DNA of 64,000 bases from Ooceraea biroi (lineage: Eukaryota > Arthropoda > Insecta > Hymenoptera > Formicidae), in assembly GCF_003672135.1 (NCBI RefSeq), contig NC_039510.1, forward strand, positions 5,332,001 through 5,396,000. Direction: 5' to 3'. The translations under genes and the position numbers were made by a program. The notes below the pieces were generated by a model. It made no database searches. It had not been told where the DNA came from and saw only the letters and a program-made list of their open reading frames with translations. Of this stretch, positions 1-12,016 are shown one piece after another (the first letter of the stretch is position 1; every line of letters starts with the position of its first letter).

Positions 1-11
1 AAGTTACTTAC

Positions 12-3000
12 GTTAGCTGTGGAGAACCCGTAGATGAGCTTCAGGTACTTGGTCATGCCGAGGGCGAGCGTTGCATCGCCCCATTGATTGCCCATGGTCG
101 CCACCGCGGACGCCCAGACGGGTACGGACCTCAATAGCTTCCCCCACGGTATCACAGCCGCCTGAGATCATCAGCAATCTCGTGAACTCCGCTCGCAACT
201 CGGAAATTGTCTTGTAAATTACATCTACGTGTGGCAAGTCTTAAATTATGCCGCGCGGTTGTCGCGACGAGTTTTTCACAGGTGCTAATCAGCGAATGGA
301 AAATTTCTATCGCGTTCGCACACAGAAGAGCCTTCCAGCAGCCAATTAACACGTTCAACATCGACTCACATGAGAGAAGAGAGCGACAGCGGAAGTGTCC
401 CGCGTGTAAACGTGTCGAGAAAGAATCGCGAGGGAATGGCAAGAGGATCTCGAAAGAATTACGAGAGCATCGCTTACGTTCGTGTCGTGTTGATAGGACT
501 TCGGCGTATCCTTGACGAATCGACCGAAGGCGAAGTACCAGCAGAGCGCCAGGAGAACCAGACCGTAGCACAGAGAATCGCGGCCGAACGTCCGCACCAC
601 CGCGGTGCCCAGCCATCCGGTGAGGCAATAACCCACGCTGACGGCTTCAAGCATGGGAATTAGGATTAGTCGATTACCTTGAACCAGAGAGCGCGACACG
701 GAGTGCGCTCGCTGGAACGTTTTAAAAAGTATCCTACGAGAGTGCACGAGGTATCTTCCATCGAGAGTGCCATTTCTGCGGAACGACGTTGAAAGCAACG
801 CGTTGCTCGCTCGCTCGCACGTCGTTTAAACCTACCGCGATCGCGAACTACCAACGTACCTGCGTAACAACTAAAGTACCAGGTCCTGTGGTTGCTCTTA
901 AACCAGGTCATCGCGAGCATGTGAGCAGCAGGCATGGTTGCGCCCTAAAAAAGACGAATGTCGCAATGATCTGTCGCGGTGATGTCGTTCCATAACGCTG
1001 TGCAATAATCGAGCACAGGTTGTAAAGCTGGTGACAACGACTTACGGTGCACAATCCTTGAAACAACCGTAACGCAACATGCGATGGTCCGCGCCAGGCC
1101 GCGGGTACTAATAGGGATGCTAAACAGGCGCTGAGAACCGCACGTGAGAACACCATGGAGGGTCCGGATCGGCCCCATACCAGACAACCACCCAAGATCG
1201 GTCCGGCGACCTGTCCCCATAGAAAAGCCTCGCGCATGATGGACTCCGTTCGCTCTTCCTGCGGTAGCTGTTATTCAAAATGTTAATAATAAATGTCTCT
1301 GTTATTTCGTAAGACATTACAGGTCTCCTTACTTTTTTCTCTCCTTATAAAAATTACTTTAAGACATTAGACTGAATAATTAAAATAAACTTAGACGAAG
1401 CAATGACTAGTGCAAAATTCATTTAGCTGACATGTACATATATCGACCGGCAAAAATTTCTCAGGCGGATAAGAGGCAGACGAAACTATATTTAGCACTG
1501 AACGAAACACGCATCGGAATATTAGGCAATGACATTTGTGTACCTCCATGAGTATAACTTCGAAGTCCTCGGTGCGATTGCGGCTGGTGATATTGACCAG
1601 CATGTCGCAGTGCCAAGACGTGTCGATGATGGCATGATTGTCTTCCTGATTCGCTAGTAGTGCAACGGAGGAGCTGACTTCGACCGCGCCGCAAAGTGCA
1701 AATCCAACTGCGACCAATGCGGCAACAATGTGTCGCGCTCGTACAGCCGCTAGCGAGTAACAATATAATTATGTGATACATCGTGATAATCGCGCTGCGA
1801 TCAATTCGATTAAACTCAAACACAGTTAAAAGCTTGGCTAACAATAAGATAAAAAATCGTAACTTGCTAGCGAGAATTACTGGAAGATTTTTAATATATT
1901 TTAATGATCTGATTACAGCCACATGTTGTTGCTACAATTTTTTATCATTAAATTAGTAGCAAAATTTATTAAAACATTCTCGCACGGACATTCTGCTAAT
2001 TAGACAGGATCAAGAGTTTTCATGAAATTGTTATTCCCGACAAATTAGAAATGCAATAGTAGCAGAAGAAGTTATTCTGCTTGTGTGTACATCCATTATC
2101 GTAGTCTCCAAACATCGGAACACGGCAATGTTTGATTTTGATAACTTACTCAAACGGCGAGCACGATGGCTTCTGCGCACTGATTCGAAACTTAAAAGGC
2201 AGTTCTTGAGTTTTTCTTAATAGGACATTAAGTTAAGCGAATTTTCATCTTAATTTTAATTTGTTAATTCTTAGTGTAAATTGCAAACCATGGCCATCGT
2301 ATTATTATTTAATCGCATGACATTAAATAATTCGTTGTAAATCCATGATACTAACATTATTACACAAAATTGTCGACCGCGCGACGGCGCGAAATAAATT
2401 TACTTCTCACGTAACGACGATAAAATTAGTTACGGCGATTAAAATTAAACGAACCTCGAACCTCTTGCGCAGCGAGCTTTATTTGACAACTGCCACGTTT
2501 GACGAACTGCACGCTACCTCTCTTGACGAAGTCTGCCATCTCACAGAACACAAAAATAATGAGATCGACTTCCACATCTCGCTCTTATCAGTCCCGGCGT
2601 TTGGCTCTGACACTATCTCTCCACTACTCTCAACCGCACCTATTGTGGTCGACCTCGACTTTGGCTCGATGCGATGATGTAACGCAAATAGCCAATTTTT
2701 AAATAAAACGATGAAACACGTTTCCGATTCGTTGAGTAGAGCGCCGAGCGGAGAAACAGCGATCCTGCTACTCGATCCCGACATTGATCTGTCTCTCGCG
2801 TGGATTACGAAATGGATGTGCAATCAAAGATCAATAACCGGCAATAGGCGCAACGTCAACATCGACTTTGTAATTTCCAACAGGATGTGGCCGTAATCTC
2901 GAGATTTCCGTCACGGAAGAATCGCATTAATCGAATAATTTCCAGCTGGAACAGTGCAGTCGTATCGTATGGCGATCGCGCACAAGATATACACTCTCGA

Positions 3001-3203
3001 CACGATACGAATAATCAATAATTTTACTTATTTCTCTGAATCGGACAGATGCAACGCGTCCATCGCGGATCATTTGTCAATCCCTTCGTCCCGGAGAATC
3101 GTGGTGGTTCGGTCAATTGAGGTCGCGCACACGTACCTTTGACCTCGAGTGCCGCGTGTCTCAACTGGACGCTGCCGCGTTTGAGACGGACCAGCGCCGC
3201 CAT
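12..3203 (-). CDS. SLC17-like major-facilitator anion/phosphate transporter, six exons, 3' part off window
   Basis: Exons read 3203-3137, 1749-1544, 1258-1046, 944-860, 644-478 and 161-12; every junction is GT-AG and the phases (1,0,0,1,0,0) join into one 296-residue frame. The start is the ATG at 3203 (ACG before it). After a basic 30-residue N-terminus comes TM1 (about 30-52), then an extracellular loop with two N-glycosylation sequons (NIT, NRT). Exon 3 has LWGQVAGPILGG, matching the FWGY..QIPGG region of TM2 in SLC17 proteins. The exon 3/4 joint gives RLFQGLCTGATMPAAHML, the family's TM4 signature (RFxQGLxxGxxxPAxxxxL). Exon 5 holds two membrane segments, and exon 6 has PVWASAVATMGNQWGDATL, the usual PVWA...NWG TM7 block. 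Family members are typically 450-520 residues, so about one third is missing. The usual WxPPxER turn after TM4 is WFKSNHRTW, so this is a divergent paralogue. The substrate (phosphate, organic anion or sialic acid) cannot be read from sequence. Confidence 0.88.
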
Positions 3204-3208
3204 CGTGG

Positions 3209-3244
3209 TCAAACGTGCTGGCACAACACCGATTGCGTTTCCAT
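3209..3244 (-). promoter_or_regulatory. Possible upstream ORF in the leader of the SLC17-like gene
   Basis: An ATG at 3244 opens an 11-codon frame (METQSVLCQHV) that ends in TGA five bases before the transporter ATG at 3203. If transcription starts upstream of it, it would act as a short uORF permitting reinitiation. The transcription start is not visible, so this is a conditional reading. Confidence 0.25.
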
Positions 3245-5200
3245 GATAGGGCACTGATAATACGTCAGGCTGAACATATCATCGATAAGGAGGTCCGGCA
3301 GCCGTCGTTTCCGGCGCACTTTCGCACCGCGCGTGAGCGAGCGGACACGAGCGGGACGCGGCGGTGGCGACGAGTTACGCGGGCCATACTGGTCATCTGG
3401 CCGGTGCGAGTGAATGAACATCTCCGTTAACGAGACTTGATACAATAAGTACCTAGGGTCAGCCTTGAAGCATCACCGTGCGCGCGACGCCAGCCTCGCG
3501 TTATATTTTCGACGTCGCTGAACGATATCGCCGGCAACGATCTTGAGACAGCGTATCTACTGGGATTTCTTTCTTTCGTCGAAGCTTATCGTCGCGCGAC
3601 AATGTGACGCCTGATCTGGCGATAAATGCTGCTGATACATAATTGATACGATATAATTATTGCGCGCGCGTTTTTCCGTATGTAGAGTCTGCAGCGGTTT
3701 CTCAAGATACGTCGTTAATAAATAAAACAGACGTTCTATCAATTAAACTAAATATTTTTAATAACGATCTTAATAATGTACCAAAATTGTACATATAGAC
3801 ATTACTATTTAATGCGGGGGTTTGTTGCATAAAAGTCCCATTTCGAACTCTCGATTAGCAGACGAGCAGATCGCACCTGTGTCGTATTTCAGACGTATGG
3901 ATCTGCGCCGCCGAGTCTAATGCATGCTAATTAAATCACTGTAATTTAAGGAGATCCTGGAGTGAGTGCCGAACTCTGACGCGAAAGCGCCATCATTTAG
4001 ATGGAACTAAAAAAATCGTGATTAAGATACCGACAGCATTAACTCGGGAGGTATGATAAATTATGAAAAAATGCTTTGAAACACTCTTTATTTCCTTGTT
4101 TTTAATTGAAAGAAAAAATCGATCTGCTCCTCTCTCTCTTTTTGCGTCTATCTCTGTCGCCTCTCTGCTGTCTAGCTCTGTCGTCTATCTTTGCCTCTAC
4201 TCTTCTTTCTTCTCTCTTCTTTTCTCTTTTCTATCCTCATGGTTCCGCGAATGACCGCAGATGTTATATTCTCTCTTGGTATCCTTCGATAGCACTGCTT
4301 ATTATTCCTGCCTTTTCCTCTCTCTTCCTCTCTTTTCTCAACTCCTCCGTGAGAACTTTAATGAGACTTATAGACCGGAATATTTCGGGCGGGAATTTTC
4401 TGAGCCGCCGGAAGAAGAGGACAGTTCCTCTTTAAAAAAACGTACGCCTGGCAACCCGATCGTGTAATGCATATTTACGTGCTCGAGTTACTGTAATGCG
4501 AGGCTGCATCTCGCGTTTATCGACAGGATGGACTTTTGAAACTTGATGTGCACGCAGGCAACTTTTGCGTTAAGGAGATAGGGATTAAGCAGTTAACGGC
4601 ATACACGCGGAAATGATACGGTGCTAAACGCAAACTTGTCCCAGAGAGGAGCGATTTCCGCATTGTTTTACGGTCGCAGGTGATAAGTGTGTCGTGCTCG
4701 GCACACGTTCTTGCACGCGTGATGCACTCTCATTGAATAAGCGCGGCATGATTGCGCCCTGTCGAGACTCAATCCGATTTTTGCTGATATCAGCATCTTT
4801 AGCAATTGGAGATATATTTAATAATTGCCTCCAAATTTGATTGAAATCTCCAAAAATTCCTTTTTATGATGAAAGACTGTATTTAATTTGTACTCGTGTA
4901 ATGTATTGCTGTATACATCATGGCATTGACTCTTGTGGAATCTCAAAAGCATCAAACTATCATCAGTTGGTAACGGAGGAAACCTCGTTCAGGCTTCGAA
5001 GTCCGCCTTGCTTCGCCTTCCTGAACCCGCAGACGTCGTTTGCTGGACGATAACGCTTCGGAACGCCAAGCAGTTCACCATCCGTTGATGGTTGAGATAC
5101 TAAGTTACCAACGACCAACCAGCGTCGGTAGATTCTCGCTAACCAAGCTAAACCCTGGTCCGTAGACCATTCTATATGAACGAGTCCCAGTGGGGCCCAG
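3245..5200. other. Intergenic stretch upstream of the SLC17-like gene
   Basis: No coding exon is supported. It holds GC-rich DNA at 3.3-3.5 kb directly upstream of the transporter start (a candidate promoter for the minus-strand gene), AT-rich filler around 3.7-4.0 kb and a long pyrimidine tract listed separately. Open frames here are short and show no family signature. Confidence 0.6.
4118..4375. repeat. Polypyrimidine/polypurine low-complexity tract
   Basis: About 260 bases are almost purely C/T on the plus strand, built from ctctct, ttctt and gtct words. The apparent ORFs through it translate into Ser/Leu/Phe runs and are composition artefacts. Such mirror-like homopyrimidine tracts can form triplex (H) DNA. 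Confidence 0.6.
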
Positions 5201-5790
5201 CAGGTTGCGTGGCAGGTGATTGGGCCCCTTTCCTGGTCGCCTGCCGTCAGCAGGGGACCAGCGGGATGCCACCTGCACGGCGATTGGTCAGTTCGCAGGC
5301 AGGTCAAACGGCAAAGCGATCAGACAGTCGGCGTTTGTCACACTTACCCGCCGCCTCGGAGCGTGCGGTCCTCTCAGTCTCGCATTTTTTGCGTTTCGGT
5401 GATCGGAACGTACGCACGCACGCACGTGAGTGAAACAACGCCGCGATTATCGTTGCGGTGATAACCACGGGGACGGTGATTCTGAGGGAACGGGAGAACG
5501 CGCGCGGAACGACGCGACCAGTGGGGCCCCGCAGGGGAACCACAGGGGAACCACAGGGGAACCGCAGGGAGAGGGAGTTGCGAGTTCTGCGAGTGCCGAG
5601 GATCGCGCCCGCGCCGAAGATCGCATTTGAAACGCGGGACGCGCAGGACGATGCGACGCGCTAAGCGGCCCGTCCATTCTGTGTTATCACTGTGCACTAT
5701 TATTTTACTGTCACATTTTAGTGTTATCGTGCCCTAGTGGTGCAGCACTCCGCAATACAAAATCCCGTGTAACCGCCGTCGCGACGGTGA
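5200..5790 (+). promoter_or_regulatory. CpG-rich promoter-like block and candidate 5' UTR
   Basis: GC and CpG content rise sharply against both flanks. A TCAGT initiator-like word lies at about 5377 (ctctcagtctcg), and 5531-5569 is a four-copy, 11-bp tandem of the type GGGGAACCACA. An upstream ATG near 5650 opens a 28-codon hydrophobic frame that ends at a TAG near 5736. The block leads into an exon-like segment with a strong donor. Direction is inferred from that donor; no TATA box is evident. Confidence 0.4.
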
Positions 5791-5883
5791 ATGACGTGGG
5801 AGGCGTCGCCGGGACGCAGCACGGCACGAACGAGCGGCGATCACGAAGAGGAGGAGGAAGAAGAGGAGGAGGTGCTGGAGGAG
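5791..5883 (+). CDS. Candidate first coding exon ending in an acidic run
   Basis: From the ATG at 5791 a 31-codon frame runs to a consensus donor (GAG|gtgagtgc at 5883/5884) in phase 0. It reads a short Ser/Thr/Arg-rich head, then a run of nine Glu and VLEE. Without splicing the frame stops about 16 codons later, so it makes sense only as a 5' exon. The initiation context (T at -3) is weak, so this may be untranslated leader. The partner exon was not identified: the KIND exon at 36.93 kb needs a different phase unless translation begins there. Confidence 0.3.
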
Positions 5884-8728
5884 GTGAGTGCACTCCGTTT
5901 CGATTGCTCCGTTTCAACCGTTTGCTTTTAGGTTAAGTTGGGTGCCCTGCTGGGGTCCCGAAGATCACTGGGATCTCTGCTCCCCCCTTTTTCATCTCCG
6001 CTCCTGCTCGCTGCGAGTGGTCCAACGCGGACAATACGGGGCCCCGTCCGAGAGACCAACGAAAGGCATCCGAGTCCCCTCCGACCGAGGGAGCCCAAAA
6101 GGTCCTTTGAACGATGCGTACCGGCGCATCTCTTCTTCATCATCTTCTCCTCTCTCCCTCCGCTCTCTCCTTTTTCTCTGCTCTCCTGTACCCTTATCTC
6201 GTCTTGTGTTTCCAACGCGACCAACTTCACTCTCTTCGTCCTCACTGAGCGTGGTCCGCAACGAATTTTTTTTAATTATTTTCTCGCCGTTATGACGCAA
6301 CGCGATAACGTCGCGAGAGACTGTTGGCTCTCACGTTTGCATTGAAATGTGCATTGGGACATTCGGTACCGACGTATGCTTTTCGTCACCGCAAAGAGGA
6401 CTGTCTCTTCAACAGGACGTGTAAATCGAAGCAATTGACATTCGCTAAGTGCACGGTAGCGATTGCATTCAAAAGTGGTGACGTCAAAAGTAGATATGTC
6501 GGAGGAATGCTAACAGCATTGTCGAGGTGCGAATAACAATACCAGACGCGACAGCCCGCTGTAACATCAACCTCGTTTCCTAAGTTGGTTACTCAAATTT
6601 CAAGCAATAGGACGTCCCTGAACAAGGACTATTTTTATAACAACTTATCCAATTTTATAATATTATTAATGAATTCAATTGATATTAACGACAGTACAAT
6701 TATAATACAATAATAAAATCACATTTGATATTCGATATTCACGATATTCTTGATATTCGACATTACCCGATTCGATTGCCGTTTCAGAGAAATGAACGAT
6801 ATGCACGGAAATGCAATTATTATTATTGCCAGTCAACGTCAAAATTCGCAAAATTAAAAAAAAGACGATCGAAATCACGAGACGCAAGAATTTGCCAACG
6901 AAGCAACGATGCCTGCCGAAGCATTTGTCGTTTGCATTTGAGCGCTTCATGTCCAGTAGAGGAATGTCGCGAAAAAATGTCTTTTCGCGTGCCGTAATGA
7001 CGTGACGTCTCGTTCCGCGGCGAGGAAACGCCGAGCGGAGCGGTTGCACGGACGGGGTAATTTTCTAGCATAATTGAGAAAATGCACCGGCAATGGCCTC
7101 ATTACGGTGGTCTTCGTCGATCTCTCGTAAACGACTTCCCGCGCGCGCGCGGACGCGTTCCGATTTGGCGCTTCTCTCGTACCCGCTCCTGCACGTTGAG
7201 GATAATAAAGCGGACGAGATATCCCGTGCCACTTCCGGGGAGCGATCGATTGAAAAGAGGTGGGCACGATAGACAGATAGGGTTTTATTAATCGCGTGTG
7301 TGATTCTCAGGCGCGAAGTATACGGTTACGCTCGCCTCGGGGATAACGATCGGCGATCGCTCTCATCGTTCGTAATATTAGAGATTTACTATCCCCCCGC
7401 GTACCGTTGAAACGTGCCAGCGGGCAAAGTGCACGTACGTAACCCGGCTACCCGTGTTTTCGTCTCGCTTTCACGTCAATTACCCACAGCACGTCCCAGA
7501 AACAGAGACCTTGGTGCCTAATCGTCTGCGGAAGGCGCATCATTTTGTTTCATAGCAGAATTTCGATGGCATCGGAACGTTGATAGGAAAATACATTTTT
7601 CATGAAAATAACGATGCCTTCTGACGCCGTCACGAGACCTAACGTCCTCAGTTTTCTCGCGATAAGTCTTAGTCGTACACCTTACTTTTCCAGTTTGTCG
7701 GTATCAGAGTCAGCGGAAAGAAAGTAGTCTGGAAACCTCGATTTTTCCGCCGTTTTCAATCTTTGCGGCGACGAAGAATGAGAAAAAGGAGGGGACTTTC
7801 GGAGCTATTAGGCGAGAGACACGCAAATGGAGCGTAAAATGGTTCGCGTCTCGAAGCAGCGTCAGAGAAAACCTAGTTTCACTTTTGCGAACGTCGTTCC
7901 TCTTCCTCTTACTCGGCTCCAGCTCCGTTAATGGATTTTCTAATGGTGATCATCAGATGCATCGGTTACAGTCGCGAGCGCAGTTAATTGAATCTCGCGG
8001 TGGTTTGGTCACGCGCGTGATTTAGGTTGTGACGATTAGGGCGATTCGCGCCCGCGAACGTGACGCTTTTCGTTAGCTCGCGAGAGAACCTGGCGTCTCG
8101 CTCCGTTTGATTGCGACGCTGATTAAAACCGTGCGCGCGATTGATTTACGTGATAGAGACAGCGCTGCATCTCTCGACGATATTCCTGCTAATCGATAAA
8201 CACGCGTACTCGAACAGATGACGCCTGGAATGCACTTGGCTCTCCGAAAGAGCCGGAGAGTCGGGATTACATAATTCGCTGCGTAACGCATTCGTAATTC
8301 TCAGTGAGCATGATGGCGAGCTCTCGTCAAATCGAATTTCCGCGACTTTGGAATGCGCGTGACATCGCAATTACGCAATCTCATTGTTTAGCTGTATGTT
8401 AACAATGTTACGTCTCTGCGCTTTTATCCCAGAATCAACTGGTACACCGATAGCGTAACGTGGAAACCTGATACACAGGTACCAAATCGGTATCGGTATC
8501 AAATCATGTCGGGCTACGTGTTATCTAATTAAAGCCATTGTCTCGCTCCTGACATCGCCTTCCCTGATTCTACATGCATGTATTCGTTCTCTCGTCTTTC
8601 TCCGCTCGGCGTGCACTAGCATTTCGGGCAGTAAAATCAAGCATTGTCGGAAGCATCCGCTGGTTATAATTCTTCCTTTTTATGAAGCGAGTAAGTCACG
8701 CCGACGTAGCGTTACTGCCCATATATAT

Positions 8729-8732
<4 letters not shown>

Positions 8733-8762
<30 letters not shown>
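8733..8762. repeat. (AT)15 microsatellite
   Basis: A perfect run of about fifteen AT units; in frame it translates as Ile-Tyr repeats, which explains the apparent ORFs across it. Confidence 0.9.
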
Positions 8763-8767
<5 letters not shown>

Positions 8768-10164
8768 CGTTCGCGTTCAAAATCGAACAATCGATAGCAA
8801 CGGTATCCCACCGAGGCACGTGCGTGTCCGAATACGACGACGAGTGATGATGGAGGGCCCGAAATGTCACGTAAAAATTGTCATGATCACGCAGCACCCA
8901 CAGCAAGCAGGTAGTAGACTCTCTCTACGGGATTGTGAACTCGTTTCGGTCGCAACGCTCGCTGTTCCGGCGAGCGAGCGAGCGCGTAACGCGACACGCG
9001 CCGGAAAATGACACGCGTCCGCGAACGTATTCATTTTCTTCCGCGACTTGCAAACACAAACCGACCCACGTAGCACCTTGCGAGTCGGTTGCTGGGTAAG
9101 TGAACGACCTTAATGCAACGGTATTCGTGCACGATTGCAAGCACGTACATACGGCAAACGGCGCGCGTAAGGTCGCGCGCCGAAACCGCTCCGGTTACGT
9201 CGGATTCTCGGGTCCGTGATGCGTCGCGCAGATTTATGTGCGATGTATGCACAAGCGGAATGCGGGATGAGAAGATTTAAGGAAATGCAATACGGTTTCC
9301 TCACTCGCGCGATGAGTGGAGGAGCCTGAACTGAGATACTCGCTCTCGCAATAACGCGGACTTGAGACACTCGAGTCTGAATTTACATCGCAAATCGTTT
9401 CTGTTCCAGATTTGAATCTGAATAGATGCAACGATAATCTTCCATGAGGAAATTGATGAGGTTTTGCGCATTATTCATGCGCACAGAAACAAGGACTAGA
9501 GTGACTCATATTTCATTGTTGAATATTTATATGTGAATTATTAAGATATATGAATAATTAAAATGCTCAGCTTGTCAGCAATATTTAATTGACATAATAA
9601 GCGATCGCAACGTCGATGAAATAGATTAGATCGCGCAATATCTTCGCATCTTGGGAAAGCTTCTCGTCAGCTGCGAGATTATTCTGTTTTTCGTGCAAAC
9701 ACTATTCGAAAGTAAAGCAGACAGCTCGATAAAACTCGATTAAACTCATTTTGATGAATGGTAACTTTCAAGAACCGTCGTACGAGTACGTACGCATTAG
9801 TGCGGGATAACAGGACTCGCGTTTCCCGCGCGTGAACCGGCACGAGAACCGACAAGGGGGGACCCGTAAATCTCCCAGGATTATATTAATTAGCTCAGCG
9901 CATTCACTCGTGGACAAACTTACAAACTTGTCCCGCGATTTTCGTAATCGCCGTCGAGAACCGTCGATTTTGAAAGTCGACGACCAGCACGCCGCGCTCG
10001 CACGAGAACGCTCGTATTTTCAGCACGGATGGAAATGAGATCCAGAAATTCTAGTCGAAGAGGGGGACCTGCCAGAGGGATCTTGCGGATGATCCTATGG
10101 TCAGAAATATGCAGGGGGACCCTCGAGAAGCGCATTCCAAAAGAAGGGACCGGTGAAAGAGAAA

Positions 10165-10182
10165 GAGAGAGAGAGAGAGAAG
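10165..10182. repeat. (GA)n microsatellite
   Basis: A run of about nine GA units inside a purine-rich segment. Confidence 0.8.
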
Positions 10183-10672
10183 AAACAGATAGATTCCAAT
10201 CTGTCTATCTCAATAGGGGGAATTTTACTATGGCTCCCCTTATTCACAAGCGAAATTCTTAAACACGAACCATCGGATACATTGGCGTATGCCACCATGT
10301 CGCATGCCATTAGATCATGTCGACGTGTTAGACATATTAATCGTATCGTATTAATCACTCGCGATAATTGAAAAGTCGTGTTCGCTAAAGCGAAACGAAG
10401 AGGAAGAGAAATGGCAGACACAGACAGTTTGATGGGAAGAGAGGATTTTCTCATTTGAAATTCACGATTTACATTACGAGCACCAGACGAGCGCCAGCGA
10501 ATGTTGAAAAAGCTTTCTCTTTGGATATTACTCGTATGCTACATTTGTATATGAAATACAAAGTCAAAAACAAAACTCATAATCTCAAGATAATGTCAGG
10601 AGTAGAGAGGCTTGTTTAGAGAAGTGGCGCAAACATAAATTATAAGACAAAAGCTATTTGCAACGGCCTTGA

Positions 10673-10695
10673 GCAGCAGCAGCTGTTGCTGCTGC
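10673..10695. repeat. CAG/CTG inverted repeat
   Basis: Nine-base arms (GCAGCAGCA and TGCTGCTGC) around a five-base loop make a perfect trinucleotide hairpin in AT-rich, non-coding surroundings. Confidence 0.7.
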
Positions 10696-12016
10696 TACTG
10701 CGTACGATTTAATAATAATGAATAAATTTTCTTAATGCATTTGCATCAGTATCTGCACCGCATCGCACAGTAACTGTACCGGTAAATCAGTTAATTTACA
10801 TGTACCGTTGGTTGAGGTATTCGTTGATAAATCATTAATTTCAATGACAGGAATGGAAACTACACTGGCCAAGTACAAAGAAGCGTAGTGAGAACACCAT
10901 TGTTAATTTAAGTGCAAATTACAAACAAAATAAATTTTCCTCGTTCGACCGCCGCATACCAGCGCGATTTTCTCTGTCTTGGAAAATGAGAGCATGATTA
11001 TACTTCCACTTATTAAAAGTGCATTCTCGCGCGTAGTAAGCAGCAGCGCGGCGTGATTTCTTTACTATCAGCCGCCTGTGGGATCTTATTACTTAATCAC
11101 GATTGTTTAAAACTCACAAATGTAGCAACGCCTTATTACGAGGCCGCTTGAAACGCCACGATCTCTTTCTTTCGTCAAATCGCGCTCACGGAAGGTCTTC
11201 CACGTGTGGGCAGCGATTAACATTCCGCGATATGTTTGTCGTTCTTATATAACACGCATCTGCGCGATGTCCACATATGAATTTTAATTTTATCCTTCAG
11301 CATGTACTTACGGCAAGACACGCACAGGCGAGCCGCGCGTTTCCAATTTTCCCGCTGAACCAATACATCGCGTCGCAGACCGCGATTTCTCTGACTTCTC
11401 ACGGCCACTGATAGTTTCTCCTCGTAGAATCTCTTCCCGCAAGGTCAAAGGACAGTCTGTCTGACCCTCCTCAACTCACGAATCGCATTTGTCCTGGATT
11501 TGAAATATCCCATCCTTAGGCGGCGAAAACTTACATTCGACTGAGTCGTTTTCTTCTCGACAAATTATGCATATGGATAAACAAGTACATAAAGATTTAT
11601 TACTAGCATGCTGCCAAGACAAAGTACGAGTAATAAGAGGAAATATTGTTCAAGCTAAAAGTACACATGCATCTTGTACAATACGTGACTTAGAGACATG
11701 AGACATTAACACGGAAATAAGATATATCTAACTAAGATCTAATCTAATTCATAGAACGAGAGATAGTGTGATGATTATGCATCATTATTCTGGATGCCAT
11801 ATTCCAGAATGTATTCTTCTACCTTGCGCGACTTTATCATTATCCCTCATAAAGTTGCGCATACATTTCTAATGATAATTAAATTAATAATGATAATTAA
11901 ATTCTAGTCGCAATAATCGCAATCGTCAGCGTAGTTTGCTCAATCTACTCCTACCAAAGCCCTTCAAGATCACTCCATCAAAGCGCAAATCCTTCTTCGA
12001 TCGCGATCGAACGCAA

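Larger units (their letters stand above)
5884..12016. other. Non-coding stretch (intron or intergenic)
   Basis: No exon is supported on either strand. It contains a C/T-rich tract at about 6128-6190, an AT dinucleotide microsatellite at 8733-8762, a GA microsatellite at 10165-10182, and a CAG/CTG hairpin-forming palindrome at 10673-10695. The rest alternates CpG-rich and AT-rich segments. If the donor at 5883 is real, this is intronic DNA of a plus-strand transcript. Confidence 0.55.

Noticed and set aside
144..165. tatcacagcc seed resembling the miR-2/13 family
   Set aside because: It lies inside the coding exon of the SLC17-like gene, with no hairpin and no extended match.
4063..4467. Ser/Leu/Phe-rich frames read as membrane proteins
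   Set aside because: They come from the homopyrimidine tract and are translated low complexity.
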